A DNA stretch of 55,253 nucleotides from Candidatus Gastranaerophilales bacterium (GTDB lineage: Bacteria > Cyanobacteriota > Vampirovibrionia > Gastranaerophilales > Gastranaerophilaceae), in NCBI GenBank assembly GCA_944322845.1, contig CALUQE010000013.1, positions 1-55,253 of the forward strand, written 5' to 3'. The notes beneath the pieces are model-generated. The model was not told the DNA's origin. It made no database searches and saw nothing but the letters and a program-made list of their open reading frames with translations. Shown in pieces: positions 43,113-52,125 of this stretch. Both the position numbers and the translations under genes were made by a program. Every line of letters starts with the position of its first letter. Within the stretch, counting starts at the first letter, position 1.

Positions 43113-45407
43113 ATGTACGAATTTCCTTTTGAATTGGATGATTTTCAAAAAGAAGCATGTAAATGTATATCAGAGGGTAAAAGCGTTGTAGTATGCGCTC
43201 CGACAGGCGCAGGAAAAACTGTTATTGCACAGCACGCCATTCACTGCGCGCTCGAAAAAAATGAAAAAGTTTTCTACACAACACCTCTAAAAGCTCTCTC
43301 TAACCAAAAATATAATGATTTTGCAGAGAAATACGGCAATGAGAAGGTTGGTCTGCTGACCGGAGACACCTCTATAAACAGAGGTGCACAAATTGTCGTT
43401 ATGACAACAGAAGTTTTCAGGAACATGTTGTACGGTACAAATTTCGGCTCGGTTACTGATAACTTGAAAGATGTAAAATACGTTATATTAGACGAAGTTC
43501 ACTATATGAACGACGAACAGCGAGGAACAGTGTGGGAAGAAAGCATTATCTACTGCCCGACAAATGTTCAAATTGTCGCCCTTTCGGCAACTGTCGCAAA
43601 CGCAGACAAATTAACGGAATGGATTAATACCGTACATTCCAGAACAGAACTTATTAACACTGATTTTCGTCCTGTTCCTTTAAGATTTTATTACTTTGAT
43701 TCGTCCCAACCGCATACACTGCTTCCGCTTTTAACACCTAACGGAACTTTAAATAAAAAAATTAAGCCCGAAAAAAAAGAATTTAAACGAGGAAAAGCTG
43801 TACAAAAAAGAAATACTGTTAAAGATGTTGTAAGAAATCTGCACGAAAAAAATATGCTTCCTGCAATTTATTTCACATTTTCAAGAAAAAAATGCGATGA
43901 GCAGATGGAAAAATGTGCATCTTTATGCCTGGTAACTCCGCAAGAGCAGCAAGAAATCAGGCAAATTATTGATGAATACATTGCAGAGAATCCATATTTA
44001 TACAGAAACAAACATATCGAATACCTGCTTCTCGGCGTCGCTTCACACCATGCAGGGCTTCTTCCGGGCTGGAAAATGCTTGTCGAAAAGCTTTTCCAAA
44101 AGGGCTTGATAAAAGTAGTTTTCGCAACAGAAACGCTCGCAGCAGGGATTAACATGCCAGCTCGTTCCACTGTTATAAGCTCAATTAGCAAACGAACCGA
44201 TTCCGGACACAGAACACTTACCCCGAGTGAATTTCTGCAAATGTCCGGCCGTGCAGGCAGAAGAGGGATGGATGAAATCGGATATGTTGTAATTGTAGGT
44301 TCACCGTTCCAGACACCTGAAGAAGTTGCGGAACTCGTATTGAGTGATGCTAATCCGCTTGAGAGTAAATTTTCGCCAAGTTATTCCATGGTTTTAAATC
44401 TGCTTCAAAGATTTACACTTGAAGAAGCTAAAGAGCTGGTATTAAAAAGTTTCGGATATTTCTCTTCTAATACAAGAATAGAACCTTATCTGGCTCTTAA
44501 AGCCGAATACGACGAAAAAATTAATGAATGCAATTCTTTTGAATGCTATTGTAAAAAAACAAACGAGGATTTACTTAAATACAATAAAGTAAGAGAAATG
44601 TACGTACAAAACAGGCGGGTATTCAAAACAATCCAAAAGCAGGAGAAGAAGAAAAACCGTCCATTGAGCGCAGAGGCTGCAGAATTTGGACGTCAGACAA
44701 AAATGATGCTGCAAAGAATGCATTCTTACGAGTGCGATACTTGCAAATTATTCAAAAAGCACATGAAAGTCATCGATGTTCTTGAAAGATACAAAGCTAA
44801 AGAAAAAGCCTTAAATAAAGAAATCGAAAAACAGAAAGATATTTTCTGGAACAAGTTTTTATCTCACAGAGCAGTATTAATAGATTTTGGTTATATAAAA
44901 GATGATTATCCGACCGAACAGGGAGTGACAATTTCACAACTACGTTCCGAAAACGAACTTTTCTTAGCCAGAATTATTTTCTCCGGCGTTTTAGAAGGAC
45001 TTACTCCTGCAGAACTGGCAAGCGTTGTCTGTGCAATTACAACAGAAGATATGAGAGCAGATTTATATTCGCAGCTCCCGCTTTCTCCAAATGTAAGAAA
45101 AAAACTTAATAAAATCAAAGACATAAAAAGGGATTTAGACAAAAAACAAAAAAATCACGATGTAGAAGATCCTATGTACATCAATGGTTTTTATTCTCCG
45201 CTTATTGAAATGTGGGTTAACGGAGCCGAGTGGGAGAGTATCGTTGATGAAGTTGACATGGGTGAAGGAGATATTGTAAGAAGCTTTAAGCGTGTAGTAG
45301 ATGTATTAAGGCAGTTCTGTACAATCTCAAATATACCTGAAGATTTGGTATTTACGGCACGTGAAGCAATTGAACTTATACAAAGAAGCCCGATTGATAT
45401 AGATTAA
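43113..45407 (+). CDS. Ski2-like DEAD/DEAH-box RNA helicase with DSHCT domain
   Basis: A 764-aa superfamily 2 helicase. Motif I APTGAGKT (29-36), motif II DEVH (127-130), motif III SAT (about 156-158), motif VI QMSGRAGRRGMD (about 376), and a C-terminal DSHCT (Ski2/Mtr4) region (about 600-760). A charged insertion (about 460-560) has pairs of Cys (CYCKKTN, CDTCKLF). In cyanobacteria and plastids (ISE2) this family acts in RNA processing. No ribosome site is obvious before the ATG; the nearest alternative would remove motif Q. Confidence 0.92.
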   Translation: MYEFPFELDDFQKEACKCISEGKSVVVCAPTGAGKTVIAQHAIHCALEKNEKVFYTTPLKALSNQKYNDFAEKYGNEKVGLLTGDTSINRGAQIVVMTTEVFRNMLYGTNFGSVTDNLKDVKYVILDEVHYMNDEQRGTVWEESIIYCPTNVQIVALSATVANADKLTEWINTVHSRTELINTDFRPVPLRFYYFDSSQPHTLLPLLTPNGTLNKKIKPEKKEFKRGKAVQKRNTVKDVVRNLHEKNMLPAIYFTFSRKKCDEQMEKCASLCLVTPQEQQEIRQIIDEYIAENPYLYRNKHIEYLLLGVASHHAGLLPGWKMLVEKLFQKGLIKVVFATETLAAGINMPARSTVISSISKRTDSGHRTLTPSEFLQMSGRAGRRGMDEIGYVVIVGSPFQTPEEVAELVLSDANPLESKFSPSYSMVLNLLQRFTLEEAKELVLKSFGYFSSNTRIEPYLALKAEYDEKINECNSFECYCKKTNEDLLKYNKVREMYVQNRRVFKTIQKQEKKKNRPLSAEAAEFGRQTKMMLQRMHSYECDTCKLFKKHMKVIDVLERYKAKEKALNKEIEKQKDIFWNKFLSHRAVLIDFGYIKDDYPTEQGVTISQLRSENELFLARIIFSGVLEGLTPAELASVVCAITTEDMRADLYSQLPLSPNVRKKLNKIKDIKRDLDKKQKNHDVEDPMYINGFYSPLIEMWVNGAEWESIVDEVDMGEGDIVRSFKRVVDVLRQFCTISNIPEDLVFTAREAIELIQRSPIDID

Positions 45408-45410
45408 AAT

Positions 45411-45593
45411 TTATCTCGGGAAAATGATATTAACAATTCTTCCATTGACTTTAAAATATCCGTTTTCTTCTCCGGATAAATCCAGTTCAACTTTTGAAGC
45501 TTTTTTAAGCTCTTTTTGTAAATCCTTTTGAACAGGTTTATTAGCCTTCGATTTTACGGATGCAGTTAAAACTTGCGGTTTTATTTTAATCAT
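45411..45593 (-). CDS. Small basic hypothetical protein
   Basis: About 60 residues: a Lys-rich helical N-terminus (MIKIKPQVLTASVKSKANK) and a short beta-rich C-terminus (LDLSGEENGYFKVNGRIVNI). No family recognised. Start chosen at 45593 because GTGAGG stands six bases before it; a longer frame from 45605 is possible. It is convergent with the helicase gene, 3 bases apart. Confidence 0.5.
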   Translation of the reverse strand: MIKIKPQVLTASVKSKANKPVQKDLQKELKKASKVELDLSGEENGYFKVNGRIVNIIFPR

Positions 45594-45600
45594 CAGATAC

Positions 45601-45625
45601 CTCACTATATTTTATGTATAGTGAA
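45601..45625. promoter_or_regulatory. CACTATA/TATAGTG palindrome
   Basis: CACTATA-TTTTATG-TATAGTG is a perfect 7-bp-arm inverted repeat just upstream of the small basic protein gene and 20-40 bases beyond the 130-aa gene. It has no T run. It could be an operator or an RNA hairpin between two co-transcribed genes. Confidence 0.45.
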
Positions 45626-45647
45626 AACCTTCTAAAAATAAAATTTG

Positions 45648-46040
45648 CTATTCTTCAGGAACTTCTATTTCAACATCATCAACATCTTCTTCCTTTTTGA
45701 TGATATCAATAACATTTTTTGCCATTTCTTTAGCTATAACCCCGCGCGTTGATTCAGGGCAATTTTGGAGTAAACTGATTGCGGTTCTTAAAGTTCCGTC
45801 CAAATCATACCAGCGGCCGTGCTTAGACTCATCCATAACATCTTCCGCCGCAGAAACAATATCCTCAACTGATTCATACTCAGTATTAGATAGATGATGT
45901 TCGGTAATAATTTTAATGAGGTTTAATGCGACTTTAATCTGAGTCTCATCGTCAGACTCTTCTAAAGTTTTCATTGCAGAAGATAAAACCGGATCCTTAT
46001 CATACCAGCGTCTTGAATTTGTTGTAAACTCTTCCTTCAT
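45648..46040 (-). CDS. Acidic helical protein with an internal duplication
   Basis: A 130-aa protein. It has two like halves, each starting with a W-Y-D motif: RRWYDKDPVLSSAMKTLEES (about 10-29) and GRWYDLDGTLRTAISLLQNC (about 75-94). A very acidic tail (EEDVDDVEIEVPEE) closes it. Soluble, helical; no known family that I recognise. A GGAGG ribosome site precedes the ATG. Role unknown. Confidence 0.7.
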   Translation of the reverse strand: MKEEFTTNSRRWYDKDPVLSSAMKTLEESDDETQIKVALNLIKIITEHHLSNTEYESVEDIVSAAEDVMDESKHGRWYDLDGTLRTAISLLQNCPESTRGVIAKEMAKNVIDIIKKEEDVDDVEIEVPEE

Positions 46041-46107
46041 AAAAACCTCCTGATAACCTCACTACCTGTTTAATTATACTATAATATTAAGGTTTTGTAA
46101 AATACAA

Positions 46108-46146
46108 AAAATGATGTTGAAAAAGAGTCAACATCATTTTGTTTTT
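46108..46146 (-). terminator. Terminator after the 305-aa gene
   Basis: AAAATGATGTTGA and TCAACATCATTTT form a 13-bp stem with a 7-base loop; on the minus strand it ends in a run of six T right after the 46147 stop. Confidence 0.85.
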
Positions 46147-47064
46147 TTATGAAACTTTTGCTGCTTTATCATACATCAACCGCTTACGTATAGAAATAGG
46201 AAGCGTTCGCATTTCTATATTTTTTTCTATCATTTCTGTTGAATGATTTTCTAGAGATTTATCTCTTGCTGTTCTAAAGCTTTCAGCACTTCCAAACAAA
46301 TTAGCAATTATTAAATCCAGATCATCTTCGCTTGTATAAGGTTTTTTGAGCATAACATTATCCACATAGCTTGTATTTTTTACCGTTGAGCAATGACCGT
46401 TCAGTGTTATACGTGTGCATCTATACTCTTGTCCGATAAAATCATTATCTATCTTAATATTATTACCCATTTTATCAGTTATTACATAAGATATCAACTC
46501 ATTTTTTTTACCTAGCTTACTTACAACAATACGCTGGTTATCATCGGTATATGCGGTTATTCTGTCCAAAATATCATAACCGTAATGCTGCTCCAACACT
46601 TTTTCACTGTTTAAAAATATTCTGCGCTTTACAATCCTGCCGAAATCGTCATATTTATATACGGCCAAAATTTCTCTGCCGTCTGATTTCTTACAGATAC
46701 TCAGAACTTCGCCTTTTTTACCATGTTCATATTCATATGTATGTACAAGATTACCGTTGCGCAGATATACATTCTTCAAAGAAATATAACCATCCTGATA
46801 TACCTCTTCAGAATATAAAATACCGCCTCTGTAATGATTAATCTTGCATATTTCACTGCCTTTATAACAAACTTCTTTGGAGAGCTCTCTATCAGGAGTA
46901 TAGTACTTAATAGATGCTACACATCCCGCATCATCTCGTTCAATAACTAAGTCTGAACAAAAATTCACATTGTTCTTATCTTCTGTCCTGTTTAACACAT
47001 TAGTTACACGATAGTACGCCGCTAAATCTGCCGGAACCTCAAATCTGAAATAAGAATCCAACAT
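46147..47064 (-). CDS. Hypothetical protein with YD/MORN-like beta repeats
   Basis: A 305-aa protein. The middle (about 45-215) is a row of short beta units of the kind found in YD-repeat and MORN-like proteins: IKYYTPDRELSKEVCYKG, GGILYSEEVYQDGYISLK, AVYKYDDFGRIVKRRI, YGYDILDRITAYTDD. The C-terminal 70 residues are helical and charged. No signal peptide. A TAGGAGAATTTT ribosome site. No family named; role unknown. Confidence 0.75.
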   Translation of the reverse strand: MLDSYFRFEVPADLAAYYRVTNVLNRTEDKNNVNFCSDLVIERDDAGCVASIKYYTPDRELSKEVCYKGSEICKINHYRGGILYSEEVYQDGYISLKNVYLRNGNLVHTYEYEHGKKGEVLSICKKSDGREILAVYKYDDFGRIVKRRIFLNSEKVLEQHYGYDILDRITAYTDDNQRIVVSKLGKKNELISYVITDKMGNNIKIDNDFIGQEYRCTRITLNGHCSTVKNTSYVDNVMLKKPYTSEDDLDLIIANLFGSAESFRTARDKSLENHSTEMIEKNIEMRTLPISIRKRLMYDKAAKVS

Positions 47065-47173
47065 AAAATTCTCCTATTTAATATATTTTATACCGCCATC
47101 TCCTCGTATACTTATAAAGTATATACAAAATAGCGAATTTCAATTTTGTTAGATTCTTTTACAAAAGTTTACA

Positions 47174-47869
47174 TTAAATGTTTAATTTATATCCGCCGCC
47201 GTAAATTGTTTCTATGTATTTTTTACCGTCGGAAATTTTATCGATTTTGCTTCTCAAATGACGTATGTGAACTCTTATTGTTTCAACATTATCATCCGGC
47301 TCATATCCCCAGATTTCTTTAAGCAGCCTTGCTCCTGAAACCATATTGCCATGATTCTGAAATAAAAGATTAAAAATATCATATTCTATCGGGGTAAGTT
47401 TTTGTATTTTATCATTTATTTTTACACTGTATGCTTCTGGAAGCAGCGTTATTTCTTTGTAAGTTAAAAGTTCACGCACCGCAGAAGACTTAGGAATCTG
47501 GTTTGTTCTTTTTAACAGTGCACGAACTCTTACTATCAATTCATCAATTTCAAAAGGTTTTGTCAAATAATCATCAACCCCTATATTAAACCCTTCGACT
47601 TTATTATTGAGTTCTGAAAGAGCGGTGAGCATAATAATCGGAGTTTCGGAAATTTCAGGGCACTGTCTTACTCTCTGCGCCATTGTATACCCGTCAACAT
47701 CAGGCATCATGACATCAAGAACAATCAAAGAGGGTTCTTCCTGTTTGGCTTTTGCAAAGCCTTCAACCCCGTTATACGCCTGAACAACAGTGTAGCCTTG
47801 AAGTTCCAAGTTTACTTTTATAAGTTCATTTATTGCAACATCATCATCAACCACAAGAATTTTAGCCAT
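47174..47869 (-). CDS. OmpR-family response regulator
   Basis: A 231-aa two-domain regulator. The receiver has DDD (8-10), phospho-acceptor Asp52 (IVLDVMMPD) and LTKPFE, followed by an OmpR/PhoB winged helix (LTPIEYDIFNLLFQN ... DNVETIRVHIRHLRSKI). It resembles cyanobacterial RpaB/RpaA. I start it at MAKILVVDDD (47869), so it overlaps rmuC by eight bases. No histidine kinase is adjacent: an orphan regulator. Confidence 0.92.
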   Translation of the reverse strand: MAKILVVDDDVAINELIKVNLELQGYTVVQAYNGVEGFAKAKQEEPSLIVLDVMMPDVDGYTMAQRVRQCPEISETPIIMLTALSELNNKVEGFNIGVDDYLTKPFEIDELIVRVRALLKRTNQIPKSSAVRELLTYKEITLLPEAYSVKINDKIQKLTPIEYDIFNLLFQNHGNMVSGARLLKEIWGYEPDDNVETIRVHIRHLRSKIDKISDGKKYIETIYGGGYKLNI

Positions 47870-49052
47870 TTGCAAAAACACCTTCCAAACTATCTTCGTC
47901 CTCTGTCTCTATTAACAATTTTTCAGGAATTTCTTTATTCGTACTTATCCCGAAATCTTTAAGCGCCTCAACTTGAGAAAACAGGCTAGGCTTGTTTTTG
48001 TTACCGCGCCTGAACCGGTTTATTGTTGTATTTAATTTTTTGTTTACATCATCAAAACGTTTCTGCACATCAATCAAATCTTCACAGAATTGTACAAATG
48101 TTTCGTACAAATTTGTACCGGCATTCACTATCTGGCTGATGCTTTCTTTCTGCTTCTGCTGCGCCATAAGCTGATTTACAAGCCTTATTGTTGCAAGAAG
48201 AGAAGAAGTCCCAACAATAATAATATTTGCTTTATATGCGCTGTTTATCAGGTCAGAATCTTCGTATAAAAGGTTAACTGAGGTCTCAACCGGCATGTAC
48301 ATAAGAACAAAATCCGGCTGGGAAAGATCTCCCGCATTCTGGTAATTTTTATTTGCAAGATCTGAAATTCTCTTTTTAACCTCGGTTTTAAACTCTTTCA
48401 GCTTTGTTTCATCTTTAATGTAGTCCAGATAACTTGTAAGAGTAACTTTTGAATCGATAATTAAATGGTGGTTGTTAGGCAAATTAATTACTACATCAGG
48501 CCTTACAATATGCTCTTCATTATCTCTAAGATTAGCTGAAGTCATAACCATCTGTTTAGAATAATGGATACCTTCCACCATGCCGCAGGATTGCAGAATT
48601 GTATCCAGCAGATTTTCGCCGTAAGAACCTTTTACATTCTGATTCTTTGTCAGAGCTTCAACAAGATTCTTTGCTTCCTGTTCAATAATTTTATTATTCT
48701 TTTCCAAATTCCCTATTTGTTCGACAATTTTTGTAGTATTTTCAACACCCGAGAGATTGAATTTTTCTACCTTTGCCTTAAATTCACCTAATTCTTTTGT
48801 TAAAGGAAGGATTTTCTCTTCCAGAGTTTCGCGGTTTTGCTTTCTCAAATCCTCCTGTTCATTCTTTATCGTTTCATTTGCAAGCTGCACAAAATCCCGT
48901 TTGATAATTTCCTGCAATTCTTCCGTAGACTTTGATTTTGCACTCAGAGTTATTAATTCTTCCTTCAGAGAAATTATTTTCTTTGAGTAAATTATATAAA
49001 CAACAGCACCCGCAATCACTGCGCCCAATATAAAAGCTAAAACTTCCGCCAC
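47862..49052 (-). CDS. rmuC: DNA recombination protein RmuC
   Basis: A 396-aa protein with an N-terminal membrane anchor (AFILGAVIAGAVVYIIYSK), a coiled coil (about 30-140), and the RmuC nuclease-fold core (NVKGSYGENLLDTILQSCGM, RPDVVINLPNNHHLIIDSKV, then FVLMYMPVETSVNLLYEDSD). It limits inversions at short repeats. Its end overlaps the response regulator start; co-transcription is likely. Confidence 0.94.
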   Translation of the reverse strand: MAEVLAFILGAVIAGAVVYIIYSKKIISLKEELITLSAKSKSTEELQEIIKRDFVQLANETIKNEQEDLRKQNRETLEEKILPLTKELGEFKAKVEKFNLSGVENTTKIVEQIGNLEKNNKIIEQEAKNLVEALTKNQNVKGSYGENLLDTILQSCGMVEGIHYSKQMVMTSANLRDNEEHIVRPDVVINLPNNHHLIIDSKVTLTSYLDYIKDETKLKEFKTEVKKRISDLANKNYQNAGDLSQPDFVLMYMPVETSVNLLYEDSDLINSAYKANIIIVGTSSLLATIRLVNQLMAQQKQKESISQIVNAGTNLYETFVQFCEDLIDVQKRFDDVNKKLNTTINRFRRGNKNKPSLFSQVEALKDFGISTNKEIPEKLLIETEDEDSLEGVFANG

Positions 49053-49069
49053 TTTTACCCTCCTTAAAA

Positions 49070-49104
49070 AACAAGCTTCTTTTATTATAAAAGAAGCTTG
49101 TTAA
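49070..49104 (-). terminator. Terminator after the Bax-inhibitor-like gene
   Basis: AACAAGCTTCTTTTAT and its complement form a near-perfect palindrome with a T run on the minus strand, six bases beyond the 49110 stop. Confidence 0.88.
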
Positions 49105-49109
49105 AAAAT

Positions 49110-49835
49110 CTATCTTCTATCCTGCAATTTTGCAAGCAGTCTTAATATTTCCAGATACAGCCAAACAATTGTAACCATAAGGCCAAATGCGCCGTACCAT
49201 TCCATATCTTTCGGCAGATAATTCTGTGCGCCTCTTTCGATAAAATCAAAATCAACTATAAGATTCAATGCTGCAATAATTACAACAATAGCACTGAAAC
49301 CTATTCCAAAAAGCGATGAAGAATTAACTAGCGGCACTGCAAAATGGAAGAAACCTCCGATAAAGTTAACCAGATAAATAACCGCTATGGAAGCTGTTGC
49401 AATAAAAATTACACTTCGGAATTTATCCGTACATCTGATAACATTCATTTTATACAAAGCAAGCATAGAAAATAATGCCGCAAATGTTCCGACAACCGCC
49501 TGTGCTACGATTCCCGGATAAGATGCTTCAAATACGGCAGAAATACCGCCGAGGAATAGACCTTCACAAGCTGCATATACAGGTACTAAGTATTTTATCC
49601 TCGTAAATGCAATTATTAAAGCAACCACGAACCCTGCTATTGCACCACCGCCTGTAAGCTTCATTGCCATGTCAGTGTAACCGAGCGTAAAACGAGACCA
49701 GACAAAAGCCGCAGCCGCAACAAGCAAAATACCGAGAAATGCGGTAATTTGAATAGTTCCGTTAACCGTCATCGGTTCTCCCTGCAAAACTCTCTCCTGT
49801 TCTGCAAATCTTTCATTTAAAATCGGATTAGCCAT
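49110..49835 (-). CDS. Bax inhibitor-1/YccA family membrane protein
   Basis: A 241-aa protein with a soluble N-terminus (MANPILNERFAEQERVL) and about seven membrane helices. It has FLGGISAVFEASYPGIVAQA, ALNLIVDFDFIERGAQNYLP and YGAFGLMVTIVWLYLEILRL, the last with the usual Trp-x-Tyr-x-Glu ending. Family members affect membrane calcium leak or protease control; the bacterial role is loosely known. AGAAGGAGGGAAT is the ribosome site. Confidence 0.9.
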   Translation of the reverse strand: MANPILNERFAEQERVLQGEPMTVNGTIQITAFLGILLVAAAAFVWSRFTLGYTDMAMKLTGGGAIAGFVVALIIAFTRIKYLVPVYAACEGLFLGGISAVFEASYPGIVAQAVVGTFAALFSMLALYKMNVIRCTDKFRSVIFIATASIAVIYLVNFIGGFFHFAVPLVNSSSLFGIGFSAIVVIIAALNLIVDFDFIERGAQNYLPKDMEWYGAFGLMVTIVWLYLEILRLLAKLQDRR

Positions 49836-49923
49836 ATTCCCTCCTTCTAACCTTTAATAAGATTATAACATACAAATCAGCCGAACCGGTGAAATTAATT
49901 TTTTTTTAATGTAATATTTTAGT

Positions 49924-51660
49924 GTGAGAAGATTCAGAACTTTTTTTAAATATTTTAAAAACAATAAGGCTTCTTTTTATAAATATTCATGCCTGTCTTT
50001 TCTTGTCGGAGTACTGGAATTATTCGGCGTTGCACTTACTTATCCTTTTATAATGAAACTTCTCTCAAAAGAACCTTCAGAAAATTGGATAACTTCTCCT
50101 ATTATTATAGGTCTCGGAATTATTATCCTGTTTCTTTTGAAAAATGTTTTCATGATTTTCTATTCATATTTGCAGGCAAGGTTTACCAAAAGTGTAGAAG
50201 CTGAGGTTAACCTGAGCTTTATGAAATATTTTCTTGCATCTTCCTATCAGGAAAGTTCAAAGATTCCGCTTGCACAAAAAGAAAATATTCTTGGTTTTTT
50301 AATTCCGAATGTTATAAGCAATTACATTTTAAGACTGCTTAATCTTGACGTTAACTTTTTCATCTTTGCACTAATCTCACTGTTTTTGATAATCAAGTTT
50401 CCTGCTGCAACAATAATTACACTGATTTTTGCAGGATTACTTATCGGCATACAAAACTGCATATTCAAACCAAGACTTGCAAAAATTTCAAAAAAACTCA
50501 GCGAAACTTCCGCTATGTATAATCAAAGAGGAAACGAAGCAATACTAAATATAAAAGGTGTAAAAGTTTCAAACAACGAAAAATTCTTTTTTGATAACTA
50601 TAAAACCGCTATTTACAACTTCTTTAAAATCGGTCAGGAAACACTTTTCTTAAACACAATCCCGCCTTATATAACAGAACCTTTTATAATAATATTATTA
50701 TTTGTTTTATTATCGGTCATTTCAATAGAGAACTTTTCTGAACCTGACAGGCTGGTCGCATCTTTTGCGGTAATAGTTTCGGCAATATTCAGACTCTCGC
50801 CTACAATCGCAAGAATACAGGTTAACCTTAACGGCATTAATTCGACCTTACCTATCGTAGATGAGTTTTTATCTCTTTGCGAAAAATTTGACATCTCTCA
50901 CATTAAAGAGCTTCAGAAAAAAGAATTCTATCATCTGAAAGACAAAATTGAATTAAAAAATATCAATTTTGAATACGAAGTTGGAAAACCCGTTCTTAAA
51001 AATATAAATCTTACAATCAACAAAGGAGAGTTTATAGGAATTGCCGGGCTTTCAGGTGCAGGAAAAACAACTCTTGCCGATATTATATCAGGACTTTTTA
51101 GTCCAAACTCCGGAGAAATATTTATTGACGGAGAAAAAGCCAAAATGCCTTTAAAAATCGGCTATATTCCTCAGGAATTTACCGTAATAAACGGCACGAT
51201 AAAAGAAAATGTCACTTTCGGCGGAGAGGAACAGAGTGACGAAGCGATAATTGAAGCTTTAAAAAAAGCACAGTTATATGATTTTATAGAACAGAATTTT
51301 AAAGACGGAATTTATACAAATCCGTTTATAGATTCGACAGGTTTTTCTCACGGGCAAAAGCAGCGTCTGGCACTTGCAAGAGCTTTATATTCAAACCCTG
51401 ATATTTTAATTCTTGATGAAGCAACTTCATCACTTGATTTAAAAACAGAAGATGAGATATGCAATGTTTTGAAAGACCTGAAAGGTCAAAAAACAATTAT
51501 TGCAATTGCGCACAGACTTTCCACAATCAAATTTGCAGATAAAATCGTATTTATGAAAAACGCTGAGATATCAGATATCGCAGCGTTTGATAAACTTGTC
51601 GCTAATAATGCGGACTTTAGAGAACTTGTTAATCTTGCATCAATAAAAACAAAAAACTAA
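49924..51660 (+). CDS. ABC exporter (fused permease and ATPase)
   Basis: A 578-aa half-transporter. Six membrane helices (about 20-310) are followed by the ATPase: Walker A GLSGAGKTT (about 374-382), Q-loop YIPQEF, signature FSHGQKQR in place of LSGGQ, Walker B ILILDEATSSLD (about 494) and H-loop IAIAHRLST. It resembles lipid or oligosaccharide flippases (MsbA/PglK type). The start is a GTG at 49924 with no clear ribosome site. The Ser-His in the signature is unusual. Substrate unknown. Confidence 0.9.
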   Translation: MRRFRTFFKYFKNNKASFYKYSCLSFLVGVLELFGVALTYPFIMKLLSKEPSENWITSPIIIGLGIIILFLLKNVFMIFYSYLQARFTKSVEAEVNLSFMKYFLASSYQESSKIPLAQKENILGFLIPNVISNYILRLLNLDVNFFIFALISLFLIIKFPAATIITLIFAGLLIGIQNCIFKPRLAKISKKLSETSAMYNQRGNEAILNIKGVKVSNNEKFFFDNYKTAIYNFFKIGQETLFLNTIPPYITEPFIIILLFVLLSVISIENFSEPDRLVASFAVIVSAIFRLSPTIARIQVNLNGINSTLPIVDEFLSLCEKFDISHIKELQKKEFYHLKDKIELKNINFEYEVGKPVLKNINLTINKGEFIGIAGLSGAGKTTLADIISGLFSPNSGEIFIDGEKAKMPLKIGYIPQEFTVINGTIKENVTFGGEEQSDEAIIEALKKAQLYDFIEQNFKDGIYTNPFIDSTGFSHGQKQRLALARALYSNPDILILDEATSSLDLKTEDEICNVLKDLKGQKTIIAIAHRLSTIKFADKIVFMKNAEISDIAAFDKLVANNADFRELVNLASIKTKN

Positions 51661-51806
51661 ATTGTTCTTACTTTATCCATTAACTTTGTAATTCTGTCTT
51701 TGAGCGCATGATCAATAGGACAGGTAAATCCGTCCAATCTTGCGGATTCTTCTCTTCTAATCATCTCCTGCTCAATCATAGCCAATTTTCTCAATGCAAT
51801 GTTCAT
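51657..51806 (-). CDS. Small 49-aa protein
   Basis: A short gene on the minus strand: MNIALRKLAMIEQEMIRREE, then SARLDGFTCPIDHALKDRIT, then KLMDKVRTI. GATAGGAGG stands five bases before the ATG, a very strong ribosome site. Its stop overlaps that of the ABC exporter by three bases. Helical, charged, with one Cys-Pro. No family recognised. The strong ribosome site is the main support. Confidence 0.65.
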   Translation of the reverse strand: MNIALRKLAMIEQEMIRREESARLDGFTCPIDHALKDRITKLMDKVRTI

Positions 51807-51902
51807 AGTAACCTCCTATCTACTTACCTTATTTCTTAACCATACATATATATAAAGTCAATTTTTCTTAAAGAATTGCCTTTCTGTTAAGAAATATTAC
51901 AA

Positions 51903-51942
51903 AATAAAAAAGACTGTAACGGTTGCGCACAGCCTTTTTTAA
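51903..51942. terminator. Hairpin with T run in the 51807-52121 gap
   Basis: AAAAAAG-A-CTGT and ACAG-C-CTTTTTT pair with one mismatch around a loop of about 10 bases. It lies between the 49-aa gene and the repeats and may act in either direction; no gene clearly feeds into it. Confidence 0.5.
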
Positions 51943-51969
51943 GTTTTTAGAAATTGCAGCGTATTATAA

Positions 51970-52125
51970 CGGTAGACTTGTAGGTACACTTTTGACCGAA
52001 TACATTTACCCCTACGATGACGCAAAACCTGTAGTTTCACTTAATAACCCAATACATTTACCCCTACGATGACGCAAAACCTGTAGTTTCACGTAATAAC
52101 CCAATACATTTACCCCTACCCCTAC
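51970..52125 (-). repeat. Tandem 52-bp repeat units next to gloA
   Basis: AATACATTTACCCCTACGAT begins at 51999, 52051 and 52103, an exact period of 52 bases, each unit with GACGCAAAACCTGTAGTTTC between. A degenerate unit lies before (51970-51998). The first two full units differ at one or two positions. The last unit runs into the gloA stop codon (52122-52124), so the end of gloA is abutted by the element. Confidence 0.9.
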
